This document shows, one piece after another, positions 5,464 through 13,644 of a stretch of DNA of 37,204 nucleotides (position 1 is its first letter; the number at the start of each line of letters is the position of its first letter). Location of the stretch: the NCBI GenBank assembly GCA_034408745.1, contig JAWXCM010000143.1, positions 1 to 37,204 of the forward strand. The letters are read 5' to 3'. Both the position numbers and the translations under genes were made by a program. The notes beneath the pieces are model-generated. The model had not been told where the DNA came from. It searched no databases and worked only from the letters and a program-made list of their open reading frames with translations. Origin of the DNA: JAWXCM01 sp034408745. Lineage in GTDB: Bacteria > Acidobacteriota > Terriglobia > Bryobacterales > Bryobacteraceae.

Positions 5464-6096
5464 ATGCTGTTCCGTCTTCTTGTCGCGACTCTGCTGCTGA
5501 CCTCAGCGGTTCTGGCCGAGCGCGACTTTCTCACAGCAGCCGAAGTGGACCAGATCCGCCTGATTCAGGAGCCGAATCAGCGCATCCAGCTGTACCTGAG
5601 TTATGCGAAGCTTCGTGTGACGCAGATCTCGCAGGCCGTGGCGCAGACCAAACCTGGGGGGTCGAAGTTCATCCACGATCTGCTGGAAGACTACACGAAA
5701 ATAATCGAGGCGATCGACACGGTATCGGATGACGCGCTACGCCGCAAGGTGGAGATTGTGGCTGCAACCAAGGCCATTGCCGACACGAATAAGGAGCTGG
5801 CGTCCGGTCTGGAGAAGGTTCGGGCGAGCGCACCGAAGGACCTTGCGCGGTATCAGTTCGCGCTGGATCAGGCGATCGATGCGACCAGGGACAGTGCGGA
5901 GCTTGCGTCTGAGGATCTGTCGAAACGGTCTGCCGAAGCGATCAGCCGGGCGGAGCGGGAGTTGAAGGAACGGCAGGCGTCGATGAAGCCGGAAGAAGTG
6001 GAAGCGAAGCAGCAGGTGGCGAAGAAGGAAGAGGACACAAAGCGCAAGGCTCCGACGCTTCGACGCAAGGGTGAAGTAGTCAAAGAGCAGAAGTAA
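5464..6096 (+). CDS. secreted coiled-coil protein, third gene of the TPR operon
   Basis: The 210-aa product has a signal peptide ('MLFRLLVATLLLTSAVLA') and an AAGGAG site at good spacing. The mature part is almost all helix. The first half ('AEVDQIRLIQEPNQRIQLYL') contains several heptad-like stretches. The last 60 residues are extremely rich in Lys and Glu ('AEREL', 'EEVEAKQQVAKKEEDTKRK'), predicting a long coiled coil with a basic end. The family is not recognised. It sits 14 bp after the previous gene, in the same probable operon. A periplasmic spacer or cell-envelope organising role is possible but unproven. Confidence 0.75.
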   Translation: MLFRLLVATLLLTSAVLAERDFLTAAEVDQIRLIQEPNQRIQLYLSYAKLRVTQISQAVAQTKPGGSKFIHDLLEDYTKIIEAIDTVSDDALRRKVEIVAATKAIADTNKELASGLEKVRASAPKDLARYQFALDQAIDATRDSAELASEDLSKRSAEAISRAERELKERQASMKPEEVEAKQQVAKKEEDTKRKAPTLRRKGEVVKEQK

Positions 6097-6114
6097 CCAG
6101 GTTCAGAAAAACGT

Positions 6115-6120
6115 TATACT
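6115..6120 (+). promoter_or_regulatory. candidate -10 box (TATACT) immediately upstream of the sensor kinase
   Basis: TATACT ends eight bases before the ATG at 6128, so transcription would start at or next to the start codon. No Shine-Dalgarno sequence precedes that ATG, which fits a leaderless mRNA. No convincing -35 box is seen. Confidence 0.35.
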
Positions 6121-6127
6121 ACTTACT

Positions 6128-7702
6128 ATGCTGGATTTCTGGAGTGGGCTCTTCCGGGCCGACTTCCTGCCCCACGGCTGGTGCTACAGGTGGGATCCTG
6201 GTGTAGTTCTGCTGCACGTCGGCTCTGACTTTTTAATAGCGCTGGCATACTATTTTATTCCATTCGCTCTGATTCACATTGTTCGCAAGCGGGGCGATTT
6301 CGCTTACCCGTGGATGTTCTGGCTGTTTGGAACGTTCATTCTGGCGTGCGGGACCACCCACCTGATGAGTATTTTTGTGGTGTGGCAGCCATGGTACCGG
6401 CTCGACGGGCTGGTGAAGTTGATCACCGCGCTGGCTTCCGTGCCCACGGCGATACTGCTGGTGCGAATTTCGCCCGCAATTATTGCGTTGCCCAGCCCGG
6501 ATCGGTTGCGGAGGCTGAATGTCCAGCTGGCAGACGAGGTGGCGGAACGGAAGGCGGCTGAGGAGGAAGTTCGCCGGTTGAACGCGGATCTGGAGCAGCG
6601 GGTGGCTGAGCGCACAGCGGAGCTGGAACAAGCCAACAAACAGTTACGCGAGAGCGAGCACCGGCTGCGGTCGATTCTGGACAGTTCGCCGACGCTGGTT
6701 TATCTAAAGGACGTCGAGGGGCGATTTCAGTTCGTAAACCGGCAGTTTGAGCGGCTGTTTGGCCTGGCTCGCGAGGAAATGATCGGCAAGACCGATTTCG
6801 ATGTCTTTCCCAGAACGGCGGCGGAAATGTATATTCATTCCGACAACGAAGTTCTTCGAACGGGCGAGGCGAATGAATTCGAGGAACTCGGCATTGTGGC
6901 GGGTCATGCGAGGACGTTTAATTCGATTAAGTTCCCGCTGACGGAAGAGGGTTCGGGCCGAGTTTACGCGCTGTGTGGAATATCCAGCGACATAACGGAT
7001 CGCAAGAATTCCGAAGAGGCACTGCGGCGGTACAACAATGAGCTGGAGCAGTTCGCCTATGTCGCGTCGCACGATTTACAGGAGCCGCTTCGCACGGTTA
7101 AGAGCTACACGCAGCTGATTGAGCGGCGGTACCGGGATCAGCTGGACCCGACCGGCAAGGGCTTCATCGACTTTGTGATCAGCGGGGTGAACCGAATGCA
7201 GACGCTGATCTCCGGACTGCAGTCGTGGTCTCAGATCCACCGGGATCACGAGAACATGGCCGAAGTGGATACCGCCGGAGCGCTTGAGGAGACGCTGCAG
7301 GCCCTGGCGAGCAGCATTGAGGAGTCCGGCGCAACAATTAATATCGATAAATTGCCGGTTGTTCAGATGCGCCGCGTTCACCTGCAGCAGGTTTTCCAGA
7401 ACCTGATCAGCAATGCGATCAAGTACCGCTCCTCCGAACCGCCGGTGATTCACATCAGTGCGCGGAAGACGTCGGGTTTCTGCGAGTTTGTGGTGTCAGA
7501 CAACGGCATCGGACTGCAAATGCATTATGCGGAGCAGATCTTCGGCGTGTTCCAGCGGCTGCACGGCCGCGAGGTGCCGGGCGCGGGGATCGGCCTGGCG
7601 ATCTGTAAAAAAACGGTGGAGACATACGGTGGGCGAATCTGGGTGGTATCGGAACCCGGCAAGGGCGCTGCGTTTCACTTTACGCTGCCTTGTTGGTTGT
7701 AG
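6128..7702 (+). CDS. ethylene-receptor-like sensor histidine kinase (ethylene-binding/PAS/HisKA/HATPase)
   Basis: The 524-aa product has three membrane helices within residues 27-115. They carry the features of the plant ETR1 ethylene-binding domain: 'SDFLIALAYYFIP' (D34 in helix 1), 'FGTFILACGTTHLM' with C74 and H78 in helix 2, and a third helix around 97-115. In ETR1 the Cys and His of helix 2 bind Cu(I), which binds ethylene. A coiled coil (130-175), a PAS domain (178-293), the phospho-acceptor box 'SHDLQEP' (H315), the N-box 'NLISNAIKY' and Gly boxes 'DNGIGL' and 'GAGIGLA' follow. No receiver domain or response-regulator gene is adjacent, so the output is unknown. The ligand could be ethylene or another small copper-binding molecule. 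It is 31 bp after the TPR operon but may have its own leaderless promoter. Confidence 0.88.
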   Translation: MLDFWSGLFRADFLPHGWCYRWDPGVVLLHVGSDFLIALAYYFIPFALIHIVRKRGDFAYPWMFWLFGTFILACGTTHLMSIFVVWQPWYRLDGLVKLITALASVPTAILLVRISPAIIALPSPDRLRRLNVQLADEVAERKAAEEEVRRLNADLEQRVAERTAELEQANKQLRESEHRLRSILDSSPTLVYLKDVEGRFQFVNRQFERLFGLAREEMIGKTDFDVFPRTAAEMYIHSDNEVLRTGEANEFEELGIVAGHARTFNSIKFPLTEEGSGRVYALCGISSDITDRKNSEEALRRYNNELEQFAYVASHDLQEPLRTVKSYTQLIERRYRDQLDPTGKGFIDFVISGVNRMQTLISGLQSWSQIHRDHENMAEVDTAGALEETLQALASSIEESGATINIDKLPVVQMRRVHLQQVFQNLISNAIKYRSSEPPVIHISARKTSGFCEFVVSDNGIGLQMHYAEQIFGVFQRLHGREVPGAGIGLAICKKTVETYGGRIWVVSEPGKGAAFHFTLPCWL

Positions 7703-7705
7703 CGA

Positions 7706-7743
7706 GGCGGCTCTGGGGACCCGCCGCAGGCCTGGGGGCCTGC
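7706..7743 (+). repeat. 38-bp double-hairpin repeat, copy B
   Basis: Stem 1 GGCGGCTC/GACCCGCC has one mismatch. Stem 2 GCAGGCC/GGCCTGC is perfect. Both have a TGGG loop, followed by a C run. It starts three bases after the kinase stop codon and lies between convergent genes, so it may act as a terminator for one or both. Confidence 0.85.
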
Positions 7744-7759
7744 CCCCCCATGTCAAATT

Positions 7760-9214
7760 TCATCTGAAGCAGTAGAGTGCGCCGCGGGTCCGAATGTAGA
7801 TCGCGTCGCCGACGATGGCCGGGGTGGCATAAGCCTCGTCCTCAAAGTCGGCTGAGGCAACGACTTCCCATTCCGGTCCAGCCTTCAGCACTGTCAGCTT
7901 TCCGGGCTGGCTGATCAGGTATACGTGCCCGGCTGCCGCGACAGGCGAGGCGTAGTAGGTGTCGAGCGCACCGGGCAGGCGGGCCTGCTTCAGCATTTTG
8001 CCAGACCTCGCGTCGACCGCGGTAAGAATGCCGCCGTCTTTGATGAGGTACAACACGCCTTCGTAGAGCAGGGGCGAGGGCACGTTTGGCAGGTACTTCT
8101 GCATGCGCCAGAGGATGTTCGGCGAGTCAGTGAGGTCGCCTCTTGCACCGGCCGGACGGACGGCGAGCAGCGCGTTTCTTGCCGATCGGCGGGCGCTGTA
8201 AGCACTCCAGTCGCGTTCGTCCAGATAGCCGTCGGTGCCGAGGTCGTTGTTCGCAAAGCCGCGGGTAAGAGGTGCGTCGGACGCAACTTCCGCCTTTGAC
8301 AGACGCCCGTCCTTGTCCGTGTCGTACTTTGCCAGAAGCGTCGAGAACTCGGGCGTGACGGCTACGGTTTCGTTCTCGCCGCCGTTCTCCCACCAGTGCG
8401 CATACAGAGTGTCACCGTCGATGATCGGGGTCGATTTCGGCTGCCAGGAGAGACCGCCGATCCACCACAGCTTTTCTCCGGTCTTCGCATCGTAAGCCGT
8501 GAGCATGTGGGCGCCGGGCACGATGAGCTCGGTTTGACCGGAGGCGGTTCGCATCACGCCAGGTGTGGAGTAGGAGCGGGTGACTTCGGGCCTCGGCGTC
8601 TTCCAGCGGGTCTTGCCGGTCTTTGCATCGACGGCGATCAGATAGGAATCGGTGTCCTGATCGCAGAGCAGCACCACCATGCCATCGACGAGTACTGGCG
8701 AGGAACCGTGCCCGTTCTGGTTGTTGAATGGCCCAAGGGGCACGCGCCAGGTTTCTTTGCCGTTGAAGTCGTAGGCAAGCAGCCCGAAGTCGCCGAAGAA
8801 GACGTAGACGCGGGTGCCGTCGGTGACCGGGCTGGGGGAGGCTGGGGAGTTGGTGGGCTGGTACATCTCGAGGCGAGGCCGCGGGACCTCGCGCTGCCAC
8901 AGGATTTTGCCGGTCTTGCGGTCGAGGCAGATGGTGAAGAGCTTGCCGCCCTCGTCGACCATCTTGGCGAGAGGGGCGTCTTTCCTGGTCCCTGGCTGAC
9001 TGGCGGTGAGGAAGATGCGGTCGCCCGCGATGACCGGCGAGGAGTGCCCGGGGAGCAGGGTTGTCTTCCAGGCCACCTTGTCGCGAGGGCCGAACTGTAC
9101 GGGCGGCTTCGCGGACGGAGCGGCCACGCCGAGTCCAGCCGGCCCTCGGAATTGCGGCCACTCCTGAGCGGTGGCCGCGGTCAGCATTACGGCCGCAAGG
9201 GCGAGTTGTCTCAT
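7760..9214 (-). CDS. secreted PQQ-like beta-propeller protein with inserted EF-hands
   Basis: The 484-aa protein starts at ATG 9214, eight bases after the esterase stop. A longer frame exists, but only this start gives the signal peptide 'MRQLALAAVMLTAATA'. Repeated blades such as 'SSPVIAGDRIFLTA', 'KTGKILWQREV', 'DAKTGKTRWKT' and 'YDAKTGEKLWW' mark a PQQ-like (Pro-Gln-Gln/WD-like) propeller. No PQQ-dehydrogenase active site was noticed, so it is probably a structural or binding propeller. Two EF-hand loops, 'DTDKDGRLSKAE' and 'DLGTDGYLDERD', sit between blades at roughly residues 297-330 and should bind calcium. The protein lies downstream of an esterase gene in a likely two-gene operon and would act in the periplasm or outside the cell. 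Confidence 0.84.
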   Translation of the reverse strand: MRQLALAAVMLTAATAQEWPQFRGPAGLGVAAPSAKPPVQFGPRDKVAWKTTLLPGHSSPVIAGDRIFLTASQPGTRKDAPLAKMVDEGGKLFTICLDRKTGKILWQREVPRPRLEMYQPTNSPASPSPVTDGTRVYVFFGDFGLLAYDFNGKETWRVPLGPFNNQNGHGSSPVLVDGMVVLLCDQDTDSYLIAVDAKTGKTRWKTPRPEVTRSYSTPGVMRTASGQTELIVPGAHMLTAYDAKTGEKLWWIGGLSWQPKSTPIIDGDTLYAHWWENGGENETVAVTPEFSTLLAKYDTDKDGRLSKAEVASDAPLTRGFANNDLGTDGYLDERDWSAYSARRSARNALLAVRPAGARGDLTDSPNILWRMQKYLPNVPSPLLYEGVLYLIKDGGILTAVDARSGKMLKQARLPGALDTYYASPVAAAGHVYLISQPGKLTVLKAGPEWEVVASADFEDEAYATPAIVGDAIYIRTRGALYCFR

Positions 9215-9222
9215 GCCTCTGT

Positions 9223-10224
9223 TTACTTCTTCGCGGCGGCTTCGAGGGGCGAGCGTTCGACCGTGTCCTTTGGGTCGACCGAGACTGGGGTGGCATCGCG
9301 CCATAACCAGCGCATCATTTCCGGCATTACGGTGGCCAGCATCTTCTGACCATGCCGGTTGACGCCCCAGCTGTAGTTCACATCGTAGCCTTTGGCGGTG
9401 AGGGACTTCACCATGCGGACGTTCTGCAGGAACCAGTCGCGGGTGGCGTCGTACTCACCCTCCTTGCGGACTCCGCGGTTGTCGTTGCGGCCATCGACGA
9501 GGAAGATGCGGATTGGCTTCTTTGCCTCTTTTGCGATGATGTCGGGCCACTCGTGGCCACTGCGGATGTTGGTGAACGAACCCACGTTGCTGAGCACTTT
9601 TCGGAACTCTCCGGGCCTGTGCCAGGCGACGCCCCAGGCGGCAATGGCGCCTGAGCTGGATCCGCCGATACCCCGCATTTCGGGGTCCTTGCTGATGTTG
9701 TATTCCTTCTTTAGCACCGGCAGCAGTTCGTCGCAAATGACTTTCGCGTATTTATCGTCGAGCGCGTTGTATTCCTGGCCCCGGTTGGTGAAGCCGTCGC
9801 CCCAGCCTCGCTGCGGGCTCGGTTCTTCCTGCTGGGGAGTGCGGCCTGGGTTGATGAAGACGCCGATCATGACCGGGATCTCGCGCCGGTAGATCAGGTT
9901 GTCCATGATGTTGTGTGCCCGCATATCGCCGCTGGGATTCATGAACGCCTGGCCGTCCTGATAGATCATCAACGCGGCGGGTTTCGACGAATCGTACTGC
10001 GCCGGCACGTATACCCAGTAGGTATGCTGCGTGCCTGCATAGGCCTGGCTGGGCAAGGTGAATGGTCCCTTGATCTCGCCCTTCGGCACGCCGTCGACCG
10101 GCATCGCGTCGGGGCTGAGCTTGTAGAACGTATCGGGATTCGGCCCTGCCGGCTGGGGCGGAGCCTGAGCCATGAGGATAAGCCCCGTGGCCAGGATAGC
10201 GGCGAGAATCGGAAAGAAGCGCAT
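9223..10224 (-). CDS. secreted alpha/beta-hydrolase, enterochelin-esterase-like
   Basis: The 333-aa product begins at ATG 10224; an upstream TTG in frame is less likely because the signal peptide 'MRFFPILAAILATGLILMAQA' starts here. The fold is the Fes/esterase-D type: 'HTYWVYVPAQYD' strand, then the nucleophile elbow 'GIGGSSSGAIAAWG' (Ser190), 'FLVDGRNDN' (probable acid) and 'NRHGQKM' (His291). Such enzymes hydrolyse esters of siderophores or acylated sugars and phenolics. The substrate cannot be named from sequence. It lies upstream of, and 8 bp from, the propeller gene, suggesting a joint extracellular role. It diverges from comF, with about 230 bp between. Confidence 0.82.
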   Translation of the reverse strand: MRFFPILAAILATGLILMAQAPPQPAGPNPDTFYKLSPDAMPVDGVPKGEIKGPFTLPSQAYAGTQHTYWVYVPAQYDSSKPAALMIYQDGQAFMNPSGDMRAHNIMDNLIYRREIPVMIGVFINPGRTPQQEEPSPQRGWGDGFTNRGQEYNALDDKYAKVICDELLPVLKKEYNISKDPEMRGIGGSSSGAIAAWGVAWHRPGEFRKVLSNVGSFTNIRSGHEWPDIIAKEAKKPIRIFLVDGRNDNRGVRKEGEYDATRDWFLQNVRMVKSLTAKGYDVNYSWGVNRHGQKMLATVMPEMMRWLWRDATPVSVDPKDTVERSPLEAAAKK

Positions 10225-10328
10225 TCGGACACAATATGAGAGATCACCCCGAAAGCGCAAGTGGCGACGTCCGTATGCTCGTAATCAGACCGCAACATAT
10301 TGTGCCCTGTGTAGTTCGGAAGCACCAC

Positions 10329-10359
10329 TTGTGGCTCGCAGCCAAAAAAGTGCTAAAAT
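10329..10359 (+). promoter_or_regulatory. weak promoter candidate upstream of comF
   Basis: TAAAAT at 10354-10359 carries an extended -10 TG two bases before it, and TTGTGG lies 19 bp upstream (10329-10334). The spacing is long. The rest of the 10225-10455 intergenic region shows nothing else I can support. Confidence 0.3.
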
Positions 10360-10455
10360 GTTCTTTCGTGGTGGAGGTGAGTCTTCCCCAGTCGATGGCC
10401 AGAACTAAGTAAGCCTTTTATCGACGCCTCCGCGCTGCGGTCTTTCCTGACAGCA

Positions 10456-11193
10456 GTGCCGTTCAACCTTGTCTTCCCGGAAGACTGCCAGATCTGCGAA
10501 GCGCCCCTGACTCACTGCTCCCGAATCCCGGTTTGCGACTCCTGTTTGCGCGCACCCCAGCCGATGGTTGCCGAGTTTTTCTGCGCGCAATGCAGCACTC
10601 CGTTCCTGAACTCCTCGCCGCTTGATTCGGAAGGCGTGTGCCGGCTCTGCCGGTCGGGCCTGGCTGGATTCCAGCACGCCTGGTCGTTTGGCGAGTATGA
10701 CGGACCGTTGCGGCGGCTGATTCACCTGTTCAAGTACCGCAAATGCTATCCACTGGCGGAACCGCTGGGGGCGATGCTGTCTCTGGCGCTTCCGCGGGAT
10801 ATTGCGTTCGACGTGATTGTGCCGATGCCGATGCACTGGTTCCGGCTGTGGAGACGCGGATTCAATCAGGCTGCGATGCTCGCCTCTGTGCTGGGCAGGC
10901 GGACCGGAATCCCGGTGGCTGGCAATGCCATGACGCGACAGAAAGCGACTGCGCCACAAGCCGGGCTGACGGGTGCGCAACGGCGCCTGAACGTCAGGGC
11001 CGCATTCGCGGTGAAGCGAAGACATCTCATAGAAGGCCGCCGTATCCTGCTGGTCGACGATGTATTCACGACCGGGGCCACGGCGGGTACCTGCGCTGCT
11101 GTGCTCCAAAGGGCGGGCGCGAGCGAGGTCTCAGTCCTGACACTGGCCAGGGCTGACCGGAGAAGAGGGATTTCCGGACGGTCGATCTCCTGA
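10456..11193 (+). CDS. comF: ComF family protein (phosphoribosyltransferase-like)
   Basis: The 245-aa product has an N-terminal zinc-ribbon region with paired cysteines ('DCQICEAPL', 'VCDSCLR', 'FCAQC', 'VCRLCRSG'). A type I phosphoribosyltransferase fold follows: 'FDVIVPMPMHWFRLWRRGFN' and the PRPP-binding loop 'ILLVDDVFTTGATAGT' (about residues 196-211). ComF proteins are needed for uptake or processing of single-stranded DNA in natural competence, probably via helicase partners. The frame is open upstream to 10381 without an ATG, and GTG 10456 is the only reasonable start. No other competence gene is near. The HNH gene follows 79 bp later on the same strand. Confidence 0.88.
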   Translation: MPFNLVFPEDCQICEAPLTHCSRIPVCDSCLRAPQPMVAEFFCAQCSTPFLNSSPLDSEGVCRLCRSGLAGFQHAWSFGEYDGPLRRLIHLFKYRKCYPLAEPLGAMLSLALPRDIAFDVIVPMPMHWFRLWRRGFNQAAMLASVLGRRTGIPVAGNAMTRQKATAPQAGLTGAQRRLNVRAAFAVKRRHLIEGRRILLVDDVFTTGATAGTCAAVLQRAGASEVSVLTLARADRRRGISGRSIS

Positions 11194-11272
11194 GTTCACG
11201 CCCCACGCAGGGCGGACCAGACGAGAGCGGGCGATCCGGGGATGGAGACGATCAGGGAGGAAAAACTCCAGG

Positions 11273-11800
11273 ATGAACGGTCCGGACCGCCTGCAAAAAC
11301 CTGTCCTCGTTCTGAATGCCAGCTATGAGCCGATCAATGTGTGCGCCGCCCGGCGTGCACTGGTGCTGGTGTTAAAGGGCGTGGCAACGATGGAGGAGCA
11401 TGCGCCGTTCGCGGTGCATTCCTCCCGTCAGAATCTGCGCCTTCCGTCGGTGATTCGACTGCTGGAATATCGACGAATTCCGCAGCAAACCCGAGCGCTG
11501 TCCCGCAAGAACATTCTCATGCGCGACCGCTACACCTGCCAGTACTGCCTGAAGTGCCCTCCGGCAGTGGAGCTGACGCTGGACCACGTGATCCCGCGCT
11601 CGCGCCACGGGGAGAGCACATGGGAGAACCTTGTTGCGTGCTGTCATTCCTGCAACAACAAGAAGGGAAACCGGACGCCGGAGGAAGCGGGGTTCCGTTT
11701 GGCGCGCGCCCCCCGGCCTTTCAGCCTGCATACAAGCCGGCATTTGATGCGTCTGCTGGGTAAGAGCGACGATCAGTGGCGTAAATATTTGTTTTATTAG
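11273..11800 (+). CDS. HNH endonuclease, conserved stand-alone family
   Basis: The 175-aa product carries 'VLVLNASYEPINVCAARRAL' at the N-terminus. An HNH domain follows at about 80-140: C89-x2-C92 ('YTCQYC'), 'LTLDHVIPRSRHG' with D104-H105, N119 ('WENLVACC') and C124-x2-C127 ('CHSCNNKKGNRTP'). This family is near-universal in many phyla, is not part of a restriction system, and has an unresolved role in DNA metabolism. It differs in sequence from the element-borne HNH at 2238. A GGGAGG sequence lies a little far upstream of the ATG. Together with comF it would make a small nucleic-acid-handling cluster, which may be coincidental. Confidence 0.9.
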   Translation: MNGPDRLQKPVLVLNASYEPINVCAARRALVLVLKGVATMEEHAPFAVHSSRQNLRLPSVIRLLEYRRIPQQTRALSRKNILMRDRYTCQYCLKCPPAVELTLDHVIPRSRHGESTWENLVACCHSCNNKKGNRTPEEAGFRLARAPRPFSLHTSRHLMRLLGKSDDQWRKYLFY

Positions 11801-12236
11801 TCGGTCGGGCGGAAGCCGTCGTGATTGCGGAGCTGGTGCAGGCACCGTCGCCAGCCCCGTCGTTCACAAGAACGCAATGTACCTGTCCGTGACGTGCTTC
11901 TAAGCGCGAGTCGCCAAGCATGCCGCTCGACCGCCGGTGATGCTGCTGCCGGTTGCGGTACTTGCCGTTCCGCATCGTCTTCAGAGAGCGGTGATCTTGC
12001 TCCGGCTATGGCATGCACTTTCCAACTGCCGACCCAGGGTCGAAAGCCAGAGGACAGTCCTGGTGCAGACAGAGAAAAACCGCGCTGGTTCTCCGAGCCG
12101 CCACCCGTCCGCTACTGACGTTAGCCGTTGTGAAGAGATCCACAGACACCCGGATATGCGAGATGCGGACACACCCTCTGCGGACTTCACCGCTGTGCTA
12201 ACCTCCGGACATGTCGGATAGCAGACTCACGAAGTA
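11801..12236 (+). other. 436-bp region without a recognisable gene
   Basis: Short open frames exist on both strands (for example the minus-strand stretch ending near 11797), but none has a good start, known motif or consistent codon use. It may be a decayed insertion, since GC composition drops just beyond it. No tRNA was found. Confidence 0.4.
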
Positions 12237-13613
12237 ATGCTGCCTCAAGAGGAGGGAGAACGGACACGGTACATAGCCGCTCGGAAGGCCAACCCAATTC
12301 GCAGCACTCTAAATGAAAAGGGACTCTATCACAGTATGCAGCTACCGAATGGCCGTGTTTTGCAGGGTGTGATGGATCTCGAGTTTCAGAAAGCGCGATG
12401 GGATTCGTTTCGCTTGCCAGCCGATCTTACCGGGCGTACTCTGCTAGACATCGGTCCCTGGGATGGCTTTTTCACGTTTGAAGCGGAACGACGGGGTGCG
12501 GCTGTTACTGCGATTGACTATGTCGATTTAGATACGTTCCGTGAATTGCATCGATTGATGACTTCAAATGCGCGTTATCTGCGTCTAGAAGTGTACGACC
12601 TTTCACCCCAAGTCACCGGGACCTTTGATATTGTCCTTTGTCTGGGTGTTCTCTATCATCTAAAGCATCCCCTGCTTGCTCTTGAAAGGATATGTTCGGT
12701 TACGACCGACTTATGTGTGATCGATACTTTTGTAACAGACGCTGAGGCATATCGTACCGGCGTCCATGCACCTCTTCCTTCTATAGAATTCTATGAGCGG
12801 GATGAACTCGCTGGACAACTCGATAACTGGTGTGGTCCATCTGTTTCAGCGGTGTGCGCCCTGGCAAGATCGGCGGGATTCGCATTTGTCGAACCTCTGA
12901 GTTTTACAGAATCTACTGCGCGGTTTGTATGTTGGCGAAAGTGGCCATTGCAAGCGGACGCAACTCGCTCTGTCGAGATCGTCAACGTAAGCAGCCACCA
13001 AAATGCTGGCAAAAGCTTCCGCAGCACTAATGAAGAGTACATTCAACTGTGGTTTCGACACGGGACAGCCGTTCCGAGTATTGGGTTGTCTGATGTTTTC
13101 CCAGCTGTGGATGGGTTTGGAGTCCCCCCTCTGGTTTGCTATGCCGATGCGGGTGTCTTCCAGGTAAATTTCCGACTGCCTCCCGGCCTGGAGCCAGGTA
13201 CGCACCTGGTCACAGTCAGTACACGTTGGTCGGCATCGTCCCAGCCAATTGAAATCTTCGTGGATCTTGCTGCCAGCTACACCCCTGTCATTCTCAACAG
13301 CTATCAAGACGGAGTGAACTGGGATAACACCGAAGTAAGTTGGGAAAACGGCGGATGGATAACCCTATGGGTTACAGGTTTGACAGAGCAAGCAGATCCT
13401 GGCAACACTGTTGTGTTGATTTCCGGCATCCCCCACGCACCCGTGCTTGTCGATTCGAAGTCGGGGCAGATTAATGTACGTCTTCGCCCGTTGATAGGTG
13501 CCGGATGTCACCAGGCAGCCATTGCACACCGAAGCCAGGTGTCGAACGATCTGTCAATCATCGTTTCTGGAACAGCTCCTCGTCTGCGTGGATTTGCAGA
13601 GGCCTACGACTGA
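12237..13613 (+). CDS. SAM-dependent methyltransferase fused to Ig-like domains
   Basis: The 458-aa product has an N-terminal class I methyltransferase domain related to the CmoB/DUF1698 group. It shows 'YHSMQLPNGRVLQGVMD' (31-47), SAM motif I 'LLDIGPWDGFFTFE' (69-82), acidic residue region 'TAIDYVDLDT' and 'VLCLGVLYHLKHP' (133-145). From about 245 the protein changes to two beta-rich modules. 'FGVPPLVCYADAGVFQVNFR' and 'LPPGLEPGTHLVTVS' recall the Ig-like TIGR03437 domains of acidobacterial surface proteins. The other part, 'SYQDGVNWDNTEVSWENGGW', is a further beta module. There is no signal peptide. GC is visibly lower than in the flanking operons, about 45-52% in lines I counted versus 60%, which suggests transfer. 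The substrate is unknown, perhaps a surface glycan. Confidence 0.7.
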   Translation: MLPQEEGERTRYIAARKANPIRSTLNEKGLYHSMQLPNGRVLQGVMDLEFQKARWDSFRLPADLTGRTLLDIGPWDGFFTFEAERRGAAVTAIDYVDLDTFRELHRLMTSNARYLRLEVYDLSPQVTGTFDIVLCLGVLYHLKHPLLALERICSVTTDLCVIDTFVTDAEAYRTGVHAPLPSIEFYERDELAGQLDNWCGPSVSAVCALARSAGFAFVEPLSFTESTARFVCWRKWPLQADATRSVEIVNVSSHQNAGKSFRSTNEEYIQLWFRHGTAVPSIGLSDVFPAVDGFGVPPLVCYADAGVFQVNFRLPPGLEPGTHLVTVSTRWSASSQPIEIFVDLAASYTPVILNSYQDGVNWDNTEVSWENGGWITLWVTGLTEQADPGNTVVLISGIPHAPVLVDSKSGQINVRLRPLIGAGCHQAAIAHRSQVSNDLSIIVSGTAPRLRGFAEAYD

Positions 13614-13644
13614 AATCCTTGCCCGTGTGGCAATGGACTCCTCT

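Noticed and set aside
11721..12018. Two overlapping minus-strand frames after the HNH gene
   Set aside because: Neither frame has a credible start or family pattern; possibly decayed sequence.
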